Shown here: in pieces, positions 8,230 to 16,490 of the stretch
Layout: every line of letters begins with the position of its first letter
Position numbering within the stretch: the first letter of the stretch is position 1
Origin: Bacteroidales bacterium
Lineage (GTDB): Bacteria; Bacteroidota; Bacteroidia; Bacteroidales; JAFGHD01
Length of the DNA stretch: 32,757 nucleotides
Reading direction: 5' to 3'
Assembly: GCA_016939365.1 (NCBI GenBank)
Contig: JAFGHD010000059.1
Location: 1 to 32,757, forward strand
Translations under genes and position numbers: made by a program
Notes under the pieces: generated by a model
Database searches by the model: none
Told to the model about the DNA's origin: nothing
Seen by the model: only the letters and a program-made list of their open reading frames with translations

Positions 8230-9303
8230 TCAGGTTGCCGTTTCTGCCCGGAGCCTTTCTGCATTTTCTGCAAGCTGCAGCTGGTCTATCAATTCCTGAA
8301 TATTCCCGTCGATGATCGAATGAAGATTGTAGAGGGTCAGGTTGATCCTGTGGTCTGTTACCCTACCCTGCGGCCAATTGTATGTCCTGATCTTTGCAGA
8401 CCGGTCGCCTGTGGAGACCATTGTTTTTCTTTTGGAAGAGACATCCTCAAGGTATTTTTTATATTCAAGTTCATAGAGCCTGGTACGCAGCACCCTCATG
8501 GCTTTCTCGTAATTTTTGATCTGTGATTTTTCGTCCTGGCAGGTCGTCACGATCCCGGTGGGAATATGGGTCAGCCTGACGGCAGAATAAGTGGTATTGA
8601 CAGATTGCCCGCCTGGTCCGGAAGAGCAATAGGTGTCTTTTCTGATATCGGAGGGATTGATGATCACATCCACTTCATCAGCTTCAGGCAACACCACTAC
8701 TGTGGATGCTGAAGTATGAACCCTTCCCTGGGCTTCGGTTTTGGGAACCCGTTGTACGCGGTGAACCCCGGATTCATATTTGAGCTGTCCATATACTTCT
8801 TCTCCCTTCACTTCAAAAATGATCTCCTTGAATCCTCCCATTGTGCCCTCGGTGAATACGACCGTTTCTACCTTCCAGTTTCTCGACTCGCAGTACTTGG
8901 AATACATGCGGAACAGATCGCCGGCAAAGATACTGGCTTCATCCCCTCCCGTACCGGCCCTGATCTCCACAATGGCATTCTTGCTGTCCTGCGGATCAGC
9001 GGGGATCAGCATCATACGGATGGTTTGCTCAAGCTTGTCTTTGCGTTGTGTCAAATCTGCAATCTCCGTCTTGGCCAGGTTACGGAATGCCTCGTCCTTT
9101 TCATGATACAGTACATCACGAGCTGATTGCAGGTTGCTTAAAAGGACACGGTACTCCCGGTAGGCATTCACAATGGGCTGCAAGTCCTTATAATCCTTGT
9201 TCAGCTTGATGTACTTCTTTATGTCCGAAATCACTTCCGGATCATTCATCTGCTCTCCAATCCTCTGCCAGCGCTCATATATGGCTTCCAGCTTGTTCAG
9301 CAT
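8230..9303 (-). CDS. prfA: Peptide chain release factor 1
   Basis: RF1 reads UAA and UAG stop codons and triggers peptide release in the ribosome. The sequence shows the GGQ loop in SSGPGGQSVNTTYSAVRLTH at about residue 230, and the codon-reading PxT motif as PKT in HRVQRVPKTEAQGRVHTSAS, which separates RF1 from RF2 (SPF). At 357 residues it has normal length. Translation has a good Shine-Dalgarno match (AGAGGA) about six bases before the ATG. A TAnnTTTG box at 9327-9334 lies just upstream. It is the first gene of a probable prfA-pyrF unit. Confidence 0.97.
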   Translation of the reverse strand: MLNKLEAIYERWQRIGEQMNDPEVISDIKKYIKLNKDYKDLQPIVNAYREYRVLLSNLQSARDVLYHEKDEAFRNLAKTEIADLTQRKDKLEQTIRMMLIPADPQDSKNAIVEIRAGTGGDEASIFAGDLFRMYSKYCESRNWKVETVVFTEGTMGGFKEIIFEVKGEEVYGQLKYESGVHRVQRVPKTEAQGRVHTSASTVVVLPEADEVDVIINPSDIRKDTYCSSGPGGQSVNTTYSAVRLTHIPTGIVTTCQDEKSQIKNYEKAMRVLRTRLYELEYKKYLEDVSSKRKTMVSTGDRSAKIRTYNWPQGRVTDHRINLTLYNLHSIIDGNIQELIDQLQLAENAERLRAETAT

Positions 9304-9326
9304 CTCAATCCTCTTTCATTGCGTTG

Positions 9327-9334
9327 CAAAATTA
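9327..9334 (-). promoter_or_regulatory. Bacteroidota -7 box for prfA
   Basis: The minus strand reads TAATTTTG, a match to TAnnTTTG, 24 bases before the prfA ATG. This would give a short leader containing the AGAGGA ribosome-binding site. I see no convincing TTG -33 element at the usual spacing. Confidence 0.5.
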
Positions 9335-9434
9335 ATAATTAATAGTCACGAAGGTTGGGTATGCACCTGCCTTGTCCGAGGAAGTTTATTTTGGGTCAAA
9401 TGTTTTATTTTTAATTTTATTTGCGATATTTTTT

Positions 9435-9442
9435 TAAATTTG
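9435..9442 (+). promoter_or_regulatory. Bacteroidota -7 box for the secreted protease
   Basis: TAAATTTG matches TAnnTTTG and lies 51 bases before the chosen ATG at 9493. If used, transcription begins near 9449, which rules out the in-frame TTG at 9421 as the start codon. The -33 element is not clear in this very AT-rich stretch. Confidence 0.4.
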
Positions 9443-9492
9443 ATGACGCTCGGGAATACTTTCCTGATGCAATTGCAGTTGCATTAGAAAAC

Positions 9493-11178
9493 ATGAAAAA
9501 AAACAGATATAGGATTAAGCATCACCTCCATCTCTTTGGTCTTCTTCTGATGATACCGGCTCATGCAGCCGCACAATTGTATATTTCTGATACACCCCTT
9601 TCATTTGATATGGATTTTGCCGGTAAGGAACCTTCCGTGCTGCGTCTGGAAGCACCTGACAAGGAGCAGATCATTATGGAAGATATGCAGGATGAATCAT
9701 ACGGGTTTCCGCGCAGGATGGCTGTGATGGTGTCGTGTCACATTACGCCATCAAGCCAGGGATTGTGGGAGGAAGGCCCGAATGGTGCACGGGTCTGGAG
9801 ACTCAGGCTGGAGGTCGCGGGAGCCAAGGCGCTGAGTCTCTATTTTGACCGTTTTAATATGTTACCGGATCACCGGCTTTTTATTTACTCTGGAGACCGC
9901 AGCCAGGTATTGGGAGCGTTTGGAGCGCACAACAACAACAACTTCGGTCTCTTTGCCACCGGATTGATCAGGGGGGATGCCCTTCAGATCGAACTCAACA
10001 TGCCGTGGGATGCCCAGGCTGTTCCCGATATCCGGATATCGGAAGTGGGTTATGCTTACAGGGATACTGGTGGATTGACAGGTGCTCTGGGGTTTGGTGA
10101 TTCGGGCCCCTGCGAGGTCAACCTGGCATGTAACCCGGAAGGGGATGCATGGAATGATGTCAAGAACGGAGTTGTCAGGATCCAGTGCAAGGTGGGTGGG
10201 GGTTCATACTGGTGTACAGGAGCCTTGGTGAACAATACGCTGCAGGATATGACTCCTTACGTCCTCACGGCTGATCATTGTGCCTGGAAGTTCGGGCATT
10301 ATGCCTCGGTTCAGGATCTTGCCCAGTGGATATTCTATTTTGGTTTCGAATCGAATACCTGCGACAACCCCCTGCAATCACCCGTGCCGCATTCATTGAC
10401 CGGAGCAGTCAAGATAGCCCAGGGGGGCGACAGGGGAGAGAATGGCTCTGATTTTTACCTTGTGGAACTCATCCAGCCCATACCAACCTATATTCCAGTG
10501 GCTTTCCTGGGATGGAACCGTGCGGAATTTCCGGCACAAAGCGGCGTTTGCATCCATCATCCGGAAGGAGATATCAAAAAGATATCCACATTTACCTCTC
10601 CGCTGCAGTCCGTGGCCTGGACACCGGGCGGGCCACAAGCCCACTGGAAGGTGTTTTGGGCTGAGACGCAAAACGGACACGGGGTCACCGAGCCCGGTTC
10701 ATCAGGATCACCGCTGCTTGACGATGCAGGACGTATGGTCGGAACCCTTACAGGCGGCCAGGCTTCCTGCACGGGAACCGACCTGCCTGATTTTTTCGGA
10801 AAATTCTCCTATCACTGGCAGTCCAACGGCAGCCATGATACCCTTCAGTTGATGCCCTGGCTCGATCCCACATCAAGTGGCATCCTGCAGATGGATATTC
10901 TGTCAGATAATGAATGCCATTGGTTACATCCATCCGGGATTTTTCCCCAACTTTACCCGGTCCCCGCATCAGATTTGCTCTCGGTTGATTTTACAGGCAT
11001 GTCGGCCACTGAATACCAATGTTTAGTCACCGACCTGGCAGGTAGGAAACGGATGAACTTCAGAATTGCTATTCCTGGCATCTATCACATCAAGGTGTCT
11101 GATCTTCCTCCTGGCATGTATTTCCTTGCCATACGGGATAACAGAAACCTTCAAATAAGGAAATTTGTTATCAAATGA
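9493..11178 (+). CDS. T9SS-exported trypsin-like serine endopeptidase
   Basis: This is an extracellular protease of 561 residues. A signal peptide (MKKNRYRIK then a hydrophobic run ending AHAAAQ) is followed by a long pro-region and an S1-family domain with the catalytic triad: H262 in VLTADHC, D320 in GSDFYLVEL and S404 in EPGSSGSPLL. The layout resembles Achromobacter lysyl endopeptidase and P. gingivalis-type relatives; specificity cannot be assigned. The last 75 or so residues (YPVPASDLLSV, then LPPGMYFLAIRD and a Lys-rich end RKFVIK) form a type A T9SS sorting domain, implying outer-membrane export and probable surface attachment. The ATG at 9493 was chosen over the upstream TTG because it starts the signal peptide. 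The receiver gene starts 22 bases after its stop. Confidence 0.9.
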   Translation: MKKNRYRIKHHLHLFGLLLMIPAHAAAQLYISDTPLSFDMDFAGKEPSVLRLEAPDKEQIIMEDMQDESYGFPRRMAVMVSCHITPSSQGLWEEGPNGARVWRLRLEVAGAKALSLYFDRFNMLPDHRLFIYSGDRSQVLGAFGAHNNNNFGLFATGLIRGDALQIELNMPWDAQAVPDIRISEVGYAYRDTGGLTGALGFGDSGPCEVNLACNPEGDAWNDVKNGVVRIQCKVGGGSYWCTGALVNNTLQDMTPYVLTADHCAWKFGHYASVQDLAQWIFYFGFESNTCDNPLQSPVPHSLTGAVKIAQGGDRGENGSDFYLVELIQPIPTYIPVAFLGWNRAEFPAQSGVCIHHPEGDIKKISTFTSPLQSVAWTPGGPQAHWKVFWAETQNGHGVTEPGSSGSPLLDDAGRMVGTLTGGQASCTGTDLPDFFGKFSYHWQSNGSHDTLQLMPWLDPTSSGILQMDILSDNECHWLHPSGIFPQLYPVPASDLLSVDFTGMSATEYQCLVTDLAGRKRMNFRIAIPGIYHIKVSDLPPGMYFLAIRDNRNLQIRKFVIK

Positions 11179-11200
11179 TGATGACCAAACCCCTAAAGCC

Positions 11201-11692
11201 ATGAAAGAACTCAGGAAAGAATCCATTATCGTGGTCGAGGACGATCCGGTATATATGAATCTCATTGTGAAAGAGCTTGAAAAGCTGGGATACACAAACA
11301 TCAAGACCTTTGCAACCGGCAAGGAAGTCCTTTCTAAACTGGATTTCAAACCTGATATTGCCTTTTTGGACTACTGGCTCGAAAAAGATCTTACGGGCCT
11401 GGATGTGCTACTGAGAATAAAAAAGATGTATCCTTACACCCAGGTGATCTTTCTGACGGCATCCGACGATGTCAATATCGCTGTCAATACTATGAAAAAC
11501 GGGGCATACGATTATATTGTCAAGGGGGAGACCGCCTTTATCAGGATCCGCCACCTTCTAAAGAAGATTTCGGATGAGCATGAACGAAAAACCCGCAGCC
11601 GTTCGATCATTCAGTTCCAGATCATTGTCATCATCATGATCATTATCGTTTCCATCCTGGGGATTCTTTATTACCATTATATTCATGATTGA
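11201..11692 (+). CDS. Single-domain response regulator with C-terminal membrane anchor
   Basis: Residues 8-125 form a CheY-like receiver. The acidic pocket is in VVEDD (13-15), the phospho-acceptor is D57 in FLDYWL, the switch Thr is in FLTASDD and the conserved Lys in YIVKGE. There is no DNA-binding or enzymatic output domain. After a charged linker (EHERKTRSRS) the protein ends in a roughly 23-residue Ile/Val-rich transmembrane helix (IIVIIMIIIVSILGILYYHY). A tail-anchored receiver is unusual. I start at the ATG at 11201, which leaves a normal receiver N-terminus; an in-frame TTG at 11165 would overlap the protease gene. No histidine kinase is in the window. It may be co-transcribed with the protease gene. 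Confidence 0.85.
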   Translation: MKELRKESIIVVEDDPVYMNLIVKELEKLGYTNIKTFATGKEVLSKLDFKPDIAFLDYWLEKDLTGLDVLLRIKKMYPYTQVIFLTASDDVNIAVNTMKNGAYDYIVKGETAFIRIRHLLKKISDEHERKTRSRSIIQFQIIVIIMIIIVSILGILYYHYIHD

Positions 11693-11701
11693 AAAAATGA
11701 A

Positions 11702-11731
11702 TTGCTTATTAGAAAAAAACAATTACCTTTG
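11702..11731 (+). promoter_or_regulatory. Promoter of rpmE2 (TTG-N19-TAnnTTTG)
   Basis: TTG at 11702-11704 and TACCTTTG at 11724-11731 are separated by 19 bases, which is the textbook Bacteroidota primary-sigma spacing. Transcription would start near 11737, leaving a leader of about 19 nt before the rpmE2 ATG. Confidence 0.8.
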
Positions 11732-11755
11732 CACCCCGATTAAACTAATGAGCGA

Positions 11756-12028
11756 ATGAAAAAAGACATTCATCCCAAGGATTACCGTCCTGTTGTGTTT
11801 ATGGATATGTCGAACGGTTATACTTTCATGTCCAAGTCTACTGCCAGGACAAAGGAGACCATCAAATGGGAGGACGGTCAGGAGTATCCGCTGGTCAAGC
11901 TGGAAATATCCCATACATCCCATCCCTATTTCACCGGAAAGATGAAACTGGTCGACACTGCCGGAAGGGTTGATAAATTCAAGAACAGGTATCAGAAGCA
12001 CTTAGAGAAGAAGAACCAACAAAAGTAA
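11756..12028 (+). CDS. rpmE2: 50S ribosomal protein L31 type B
   Basis: The protein is 90 residues and starts [15 protein letters not shown], which is characteristic of L31. The later [10 protein letters not shown] and [14 protein letters not shown] segments also match. It lacks the CxxC zinc ligands of the type A form, so it is the zinc-independent type B version that many bacteria use when zinc is limiting. It has its own strong promoter just upstream and its own terminator 18 bases after the stop, so it is a single-gene transcript. Confidence 0.96.
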   Translation: MKKDIHPKDYRPVVFMDMSNGYTFMSKSTARTKETIKWEDGQEYPLVKLEISHTSHPYFTGKMKLVDTAGRVDKFKNRYQKHLEKKNQQK

Positions 12029-12045
12029 ATGAGCCTGTTACAGGA

Positions 12046-12078
12046 AAAAGCCCTCTTCTTACAAGGGGCTTTTTTTTT
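12046..12078 (+). terminator. Rho-independent terminator of rpmE2
   Basis: AAGCCCTCTT and AAGGGGCTT pair around a short loop (cttac) and are followed by eight or more T residues ending at 12078. The A-run before the stem means it could also work on the other strand. Confidence 0.85.
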
Positions 12079-12159
12079 GGAACCAAATGCCATTTTTTAT
12101 CGTAATAAGCATATATGGTGATAATTACTAATCTTTTATTTCGGTAACGCATATTTCAG

Positions 12160-13344
12160 ATGAATTTTATTCTTTTCGACGATCAATCGCGGAATAATCT
12201 CCTCCCGCTTACTTATCTGAGGCCTGTCGCTGATATCCGTTTCGGCATCATGACCATCCGTGAAAAATGGGAGCACTATCTTCAGGCAAAAACATCCACA
12301 CTCACGGAGAGCTATTTGAGTGCCAGATATCCTCTTGAAAAGGGAGATCAGAATATCCTGGTGAACGGATCGGTCTGTCCCACACCTGGCCTTGTGAAGG
12401 AGATCAGAAAGCTCAAGCCGAAGCAGGCCCTTGGAAATGATGAAACCATTGTGGCATTGAACATTCTTTCAGATGAATTGCTGGAATCGGGGGAGATGGA
12501 TATTGAAGGTATTGAAGAGGTTCCAACCGGTGAATCCTTCCTCAAGATCAATGACCTCTGGGATATTTTCGCAATGAACGGGGAGGCCCTGTCGATGGAT
12601 TATCGTCTGATCACGGGCCGGAGAAAAAGCCAGGAGGTACGCGATACCAACCGGGTCATCGGAACTGACGTCTTTCTTGAGAAGGGTGCCCGTGTGGAAT
12701 GTGCCGTGCTTAATGCTTCATCAGGTCCCATCTATATCGGAAAGGATGCTGAGGTGATGGAGGGAGCTGTAATACGAGGCCCTTTTGCTCTTTGCGATCA
12801 CGCTGTAGTCAAAATGGCAGCGAAAATTTATGGTCCCACTACTTTTGGCCCATACTGCAAGGTAGGCGGTGAAATAAATAATTCGGTGATTTTCGGCTAC
12901 TCCAACAAGGCACATGACGGTTTTCTGGGTCATTCCGTGATCGGAGAGTGGTGCAATCTCGGCGCCGACACCAACGCATCCAACCTGAAGAACTCTTATG
13001 ATACGGTCAAGCTCTGGAATTACCCCCAGCAAACATTTATCGATACAGGCCGGCAGTTTTGCGGCCTGATAATGGGTGATCACTCCAAATGCGGGATCAA
13101 TACCATGTTCAATTCCGGCACTGTTGTGGGAATCAGTTCCAATATCTTTGGTTCCGGATTTCAGCGAAATTTTATTCCTTCCTTCACCTGGGGAGGAACC
13201 TCAGGTTTCAAGACATACTTCGCCGATAAAGCCATTCAGGTAGCAGAAAGGGTTTATGCCAGAAGAGACAGGGCCCTTACAGAGATTGAGAAAGACATTC
13301 TGAACAGCGTCTTCGACCTGACCCATGAAAACCGGAAAATCTGA
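12160..13344 (+). CDS. GlmU-like protein with left-handed beta-helix
   Basis: The first 150 residues (MNFILFDDQSRNNLLPLTYLRPVADIRFGIMTIREKW) resemble a divergent nucleotidyltransferase domain of the Bacteroidota GlmU-like family. From about residue 165 the hexapeptide pattern begins (VIGTDVFLEKGARVECAVLNAS, IYIGKDAEVMEGAVIRGPF, IYGPTTFGPYCKVGGEI), which builds a left-handed beta-helix of the acyltransferase type. True GlmU makes UDP-GlcNAc, but the canonical nucleotide-binding GGxGTR loop is not seen here, so the activity is uncertain. At 394 residues it appears complete. It stands alone between rpmE2 and lon. A structural or regulatory role in cell-wall sugar metabolism is only inference. 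Confidence 0.8.
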   Translation: MNFILFDDQSRNNLLPLTYLRPVADIRFGIMTIREKWEHYLQAKTSTLTESYLSARYPLEKGDQNILVNGSVCPTPGLVKEIRKLKPKQALGNDETIVALNILSDELLESGEMDIEGIEEVPTGESFLKINDLWDIFAMNGEALSMDYRLITGRRKSQEVRDTNRVIGTDVFLEKGARVECAVLNASSGPIYIGKDAEVMEGAVIRGPFALCDHAVVKMAAKIYGPTTFGPYCKVGGEINNSVIFGYSNKAHDGFLGHSVIGEWCNLGADTNASNLKNSYDTVKLWNYPQQTFIDTGRQFCGLIMGDHSKCGINTMFNSGTVVGISSNIFGSGFQRNFIPSFTWGGTSGFKTYFADKAIQVAERVYARRDRALTEIEKDILNSVFDLTHENRKI

Positions 13345-13547
13345 ATCATAACAGATAATGACGATTGCATTGATTCGGTTCCTGACGTATAAACCGGCGG
13401 AAAGGAGCCGGATTATGGCCGATGAAGAATGGCATATTTATTGAATTGTTTATCGTTTGCCCTGCGTCATCGCTCATATGAAGTGAGCAGGATTCCGGGA
13501 GATGCAGCAGGGCTGACAATTTGACCGTAAACCCGATATTGCGACAG

Positions 13548-15983
13548 ATGCATTTATATCACCTAATGGATTTTATGGAGGGTGAAACCGAGTTCATCCC
13601 TTTGCTCAGCCAGGAGGATGAGGAACTGTTCAATGCCGAAAAGGTTCCGGATATCCTTTCAATCCTGCCGTTGCGGAATACGGTTCTCTTCCCCGGAGTG
13701 GTAATTCCCATTACCGTGGGGAGGGACAAGTCGATCCGGCTGATCAAGGATAGTTACCGGAAGAAAAGCATTATCGGCGTCGTGGCGCAGAAGGATTCTG
13801 AAATGGAGGAGCCTGAGTTCGAGGACCTGAACAATATAGGTACGGTTGCCAGCATCATCAAGATACTGCAAATGCCTGACGGAAGTACTACAGCCATCAT
13901 TCAGGGAAAGAAAAGGTTCCGGCTGGTGGAAATGGTTCAGAATGAGCCGTTTTTTACTGCACGGGTAGAACAGTTTGATCGCCCCGGAGTGTCCAGGAAC
14001 ACTAAGGAATTCAATGCACTGATTTCTTCGCTCAAGGATTTGTCCATACAGATCATCAAGCTTTCCCCCAATATTCCGTCTGAAGCGGCTTTCGCCATCC
14101 AGAATATCGAGAGCCCTGTGTTTCTTGTGAATTTTGTTTCCTCAAACCTGAATATTGAGATCAAGGAAAAGCAAAAGTTGCTTGAGATATCTGATTTTCA
14201 GGAACGTTCCAGGATCGTGCTTGCCGCATTAAGCCGTGAGTTGCAGGTCATCAAGCTGAAGAACCAGATTCAGGACAAGGTTAAATCAGATCTGGACAAG
14301 CAGCAGCGTGATTTTCTGCTGCATCAGCAGTTGAAAACCATCCAGGAGGAGTTGGGGGGTATTCCGGGGGACCTGGAGATCAAGACACTCCGGGAGAAAG
14401 CACTGAAAAAGAAATGGCCCGATCCGGCCCGGGAGGTCTTTGAGAGAGAACTGGCGAAACTGCAGCGGATGCATATCCAGGCCGCTGAATATTCCGTACA
14501 GTTGAATTATCTGGACCTGTTGGTGGATTTGCCATGGAATGAATATACAAAGGACAATTTCGAACTATCCCGGGCACAGGGGATACTTGATGAGGACCAT
14601 TACGGACTGGAACTGGTCAAGGAGCGCATCATTGAATATCTTGCGGTTATTAAGCTCAAGAATGACCTGAGGTCACCGATACTATGCCTGGTGGGGCCAC
14701 CCGGAGTGGGTAAGACTTCTCTGGGCAAGTCCATTGCCCGTGCATTAAGCCGCAATTACATCCGCATGTCTTTGGGTGGCATGAGGGATGAAGCGGAGCT
14801 CAGGGGGCACCGGAAGACATATGTGGGAGCCATGCCCGGCAGGATCATCCAGAATATTAAAAAAGCCAGATCCTCAAACCCGGTTTTCGTGCTTGATGAA
14901 ATTGACAAGGTGTCAGGTGCCAATATCAGTGGTGATCCGCAGGCAGCCCTGCTTGAAATACTCGACCCGGAGCAGAATGTGGCTTTTCATGACAACTATC
15001 TTGAAGTGGATTTCGACCTGTCGCGTGTGATGTTTATTGCCACTGCAAACAATCTGAGTACCGTACACCCTGCACTGATCGACCGCATGGAGGTCATTGA
15101 AATCAGTGGTTACCTGGTGGAGGAGAAGGTGGAGATCGCTCGCAGGCATCTGGTGCCTAAACAACTGGCGGAACATGGGGTTAAAAAAGGCCAGATTTCC
15201 TTTCCTCGTCCCGTTATCGAAAAGATTATCGGAGACTACACACGGGAAGCAGGTGTGAGAAGGTTGGAGAAGCACATTGCCAAAATTATCAGGAAGAAAG
15301 TCAAATCGATCGTTGAGAAGGAAGATTTTAACAGGAGGATAAACACTGAAGACCTGCATGCCATTCTGAAAGCCCCCCTTTACAAGTATGATCATGACCT
15401 CGGGGGAGAGACAGCGGGTGTGGTGACAGGGCTGGCCTGGACAGCAACAGGCGGGGACATCCTTTTCATCGAAGTGAGCTTAAGCCATGGTAAGGGCCAG
15501 CTTACACTCACAGGTAACCTCGGCGATGTGATGAAGGAATCCGCCACCATTGCATTCGAATATCTGAAGTCGCATGCCGTTTTCCTGGGTCTGAAACCTG
15601 ATCTGTTCCGGAGATGGAATGTTCATATCCACGTTCCGGAAGGAGCTACTCCAAAGGATGGCCCTTCTGCGGGGATCACCATGTTCACCGCACTGGTATC
15701 GGCATTTACCCAGCAAAAGGTGCGGCCGAGACTCGCGATGACCGGCGAGATCACCCTGCGGGGCAAGGTACTTCCGGTAGGCGGTATCAAGGAGAAGTTG
15801 CTGGCAGCACGGAGGTACGGCATCAGGGAGGTGATCCTTTCATCGGATAATCTCAAGGATATTGATGACATTCGTCCGGAATATCTGAAAGGGCTCCATC
15901 TGCATTATATCGACAGGATGATTGATATAGTACCCCTTGCCTTGCAAAAGGTCAGGGTGAGAGATCCGCTCCCCATCGAATGA
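13548..15983 (+). CDS. lon: ATP-dependent protease Lon
   Basis: Lon is a hexameric cytoplasmic AAA+ protease that degrades misfolded and regulatory proteins. The N-terminal substrate domain starts with SILPLRNTVLFPGVVIPITVGR. The AAA+ module has Walker A GPPGVGKTSLGKS (near nt 14695) and Walker B VFVLDEIDK. The protease domain has the catalytic Ser in PKDGPSAGITMFTAL and the Lys in VGGIKEKLLAARRYG. Length is about 811 residues, which is normal. Start choice is open: ATG at 13548 or 13566, or TTG at 13521. A roughly 200-nt intergenic region precedes it and contains small hairpins (CCGGC..GCCGG at 13395-13412 and GCTCA..TGAGC). Lon converges with rnpB, 11 bases apart. Confidence 0.96.
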   Translation: MHLYHLMDFMEGETEFIPLLSQEDEELFNAEKVPDILSILPLRNTVLFPGVVIPITVGRDKSIRLIKDSYRKKSIIGVVAQKDSEMEEPEFEDLNNIGTVASIIKILQMPDGSTTAIIQGKKRFRLVEMVQNEPFFTARVEQFDRPGVSRNTKEFNALISSLKDLSIQIIKLSPNIPSEAAFAIQNIESPVFLVNFVSSNLNIEIKEKQKLLEISDFQERSRIVLAALSRELQVIKLKNQIQDKVKSDLDKQQRDFLLHQQLKTIQEELGGIPGDLEIKTLREKALKKKWPDPAREVFERELAKLQRMHIQAAEYSVQLNYLDLLVDLPWNEYTKDNFELSRAQGILDEDHYGLELVKERIIEYLAVIKLKNDLRSPILCLVGPPGVGKTSLGKSIARALSRNYIRMSLGGMRDEAELRGHRKTYVGAMPGRIIQNIKKARSSNPVFVLDEIDKVSGANISGDPQAALLEILDPEQNVAFHDNYLEVDFDLSRVMFIATANNLSTVHPALIDRMEVIEISGYLVEEKVEIARRHLVPKQLAEHGVKKGQISFPRPVIEKIIGDYTREAGVRRLEKHIAKIIRKKVKSIVEKEDFNRRINTEDLHAILKAPLYKYDHDLGGETAGVVTGLAWTATGGDILFIEVSLSHGKGQLTLTGNLGDVMKESATIAFEYLKSHAVFLGLKPDLFRRWNVHIHVPEGATPKDGPSAGITMFTALVSAFTQQKVRPRLAMTGEITLRGKVLPVGGIKEKLLAARRYGIREVILSSDNLKDIDDIRPEYLKGLHLHYIDRMIDIVPLALQKVRVRDPLPIE

Positions 15984-15994
15984 AAAAAAGAAAA

Positions 15995-16409
15995 GGGCCA
16001 TTCTGTAAGCGGGATTCTGTACCCGGTCACAGACCGGGCTTCTATCATTTATCTGGGCCTGACGTCACCGCCAGGCTCTAGCAGCCAACCCCTCCCGGGA
16101 AGTCCTGAGCGAGCAACCCATTAGGTCTTCAGTGACACGGTGTGTACATCAGACCGCCGGGATATATTTGGCCTTGCAACCCGTAAGGTTTACCCCCGGG
16201 AGATGTCACCACCCCCCGGTGTGAGCTCTTACCTCACATTTTCACCCTTGCCGGCCCCGACCTTATTAAGGGCAGGAACTTGGGCGGTTTTTTTCTGTGG
16301 CACTCTCTGTCCCCACTGCGGGGGCCTTCCTGTTGGGAAGTACGGTGCTCTGTGTTGTCCCGACTTTCCTCCCTTTCAAAAAACAAAAGAGCGATAGAAC
16401 GAATGGCCC
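15995..16409 (-). ncRNA. rnpB: RNase P RNA, bacterial class A-like
   Basis: The ends form the P1 helix: GGGCCATTC at the 5' end (16409-16401) pairs with GAATGGCCC at the 3' end (16003-15995), nine perfect pairs. The 5' P4 strand GGAGGAAAGTCGGGAC lies at 16372-16357, and the 3' partner ACAGAATCCCGCTTA lies near the 3' end. The conserved GGTAAGAGCTCAC core and GGTAAACC, the L15-type loop that recognises tRNA CCA ends, are also present. It is the catalytic RNA that trims tRNA 5' leaders. Its 3' end runs into T-rich sequence (TTTTCTTTTTTTC) that overlaps the end of lon and should terminate it. Open reading frames across this span are not genes. Confidence 0.97.
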
Positions 16410-16419
16410 GTTCCCACTG

Positions 16420-16427
16420 CAAAAATA
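16420..16427 (-). promoter_or_regulatory. Bacteroidota -7 box for rnpB
   Basis: The minus strand reads TATTTTTG, matching TAnnTTTG, and ends 11 bases before the P1 5' strand at 16409. This agrees well with the mapped RNA 5' end. The -33 region is not a clear TTG. Confidence 0.6.
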
Positions 16428-16460
16428 CGAAAACCAGGAGAATAAGTCGGTAATATTGCC

Positions 16461-16468
16461 TATTTTTG
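16461..16468 (+). promoter_or_regulatory. Bacteroidota -7 box for the amidohydrolase
   Basis: TATTTTTG matches TAnnTTTG and lies 22 bases before the ATG at 16491. It is back to back with the rnpB box, so this 80-base gap is a divergent promoter region. Confidence 0.5.
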
Positions 16469-16490
16469 AAGGTGTTTCAAATCTGACCTG

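Noticed and set aside
16140-16397. Frames across 16140-16491 as protein genes
   Set aside because: They lie inside the RNase P RNA, whose P1, P4 and core motifs are all present.
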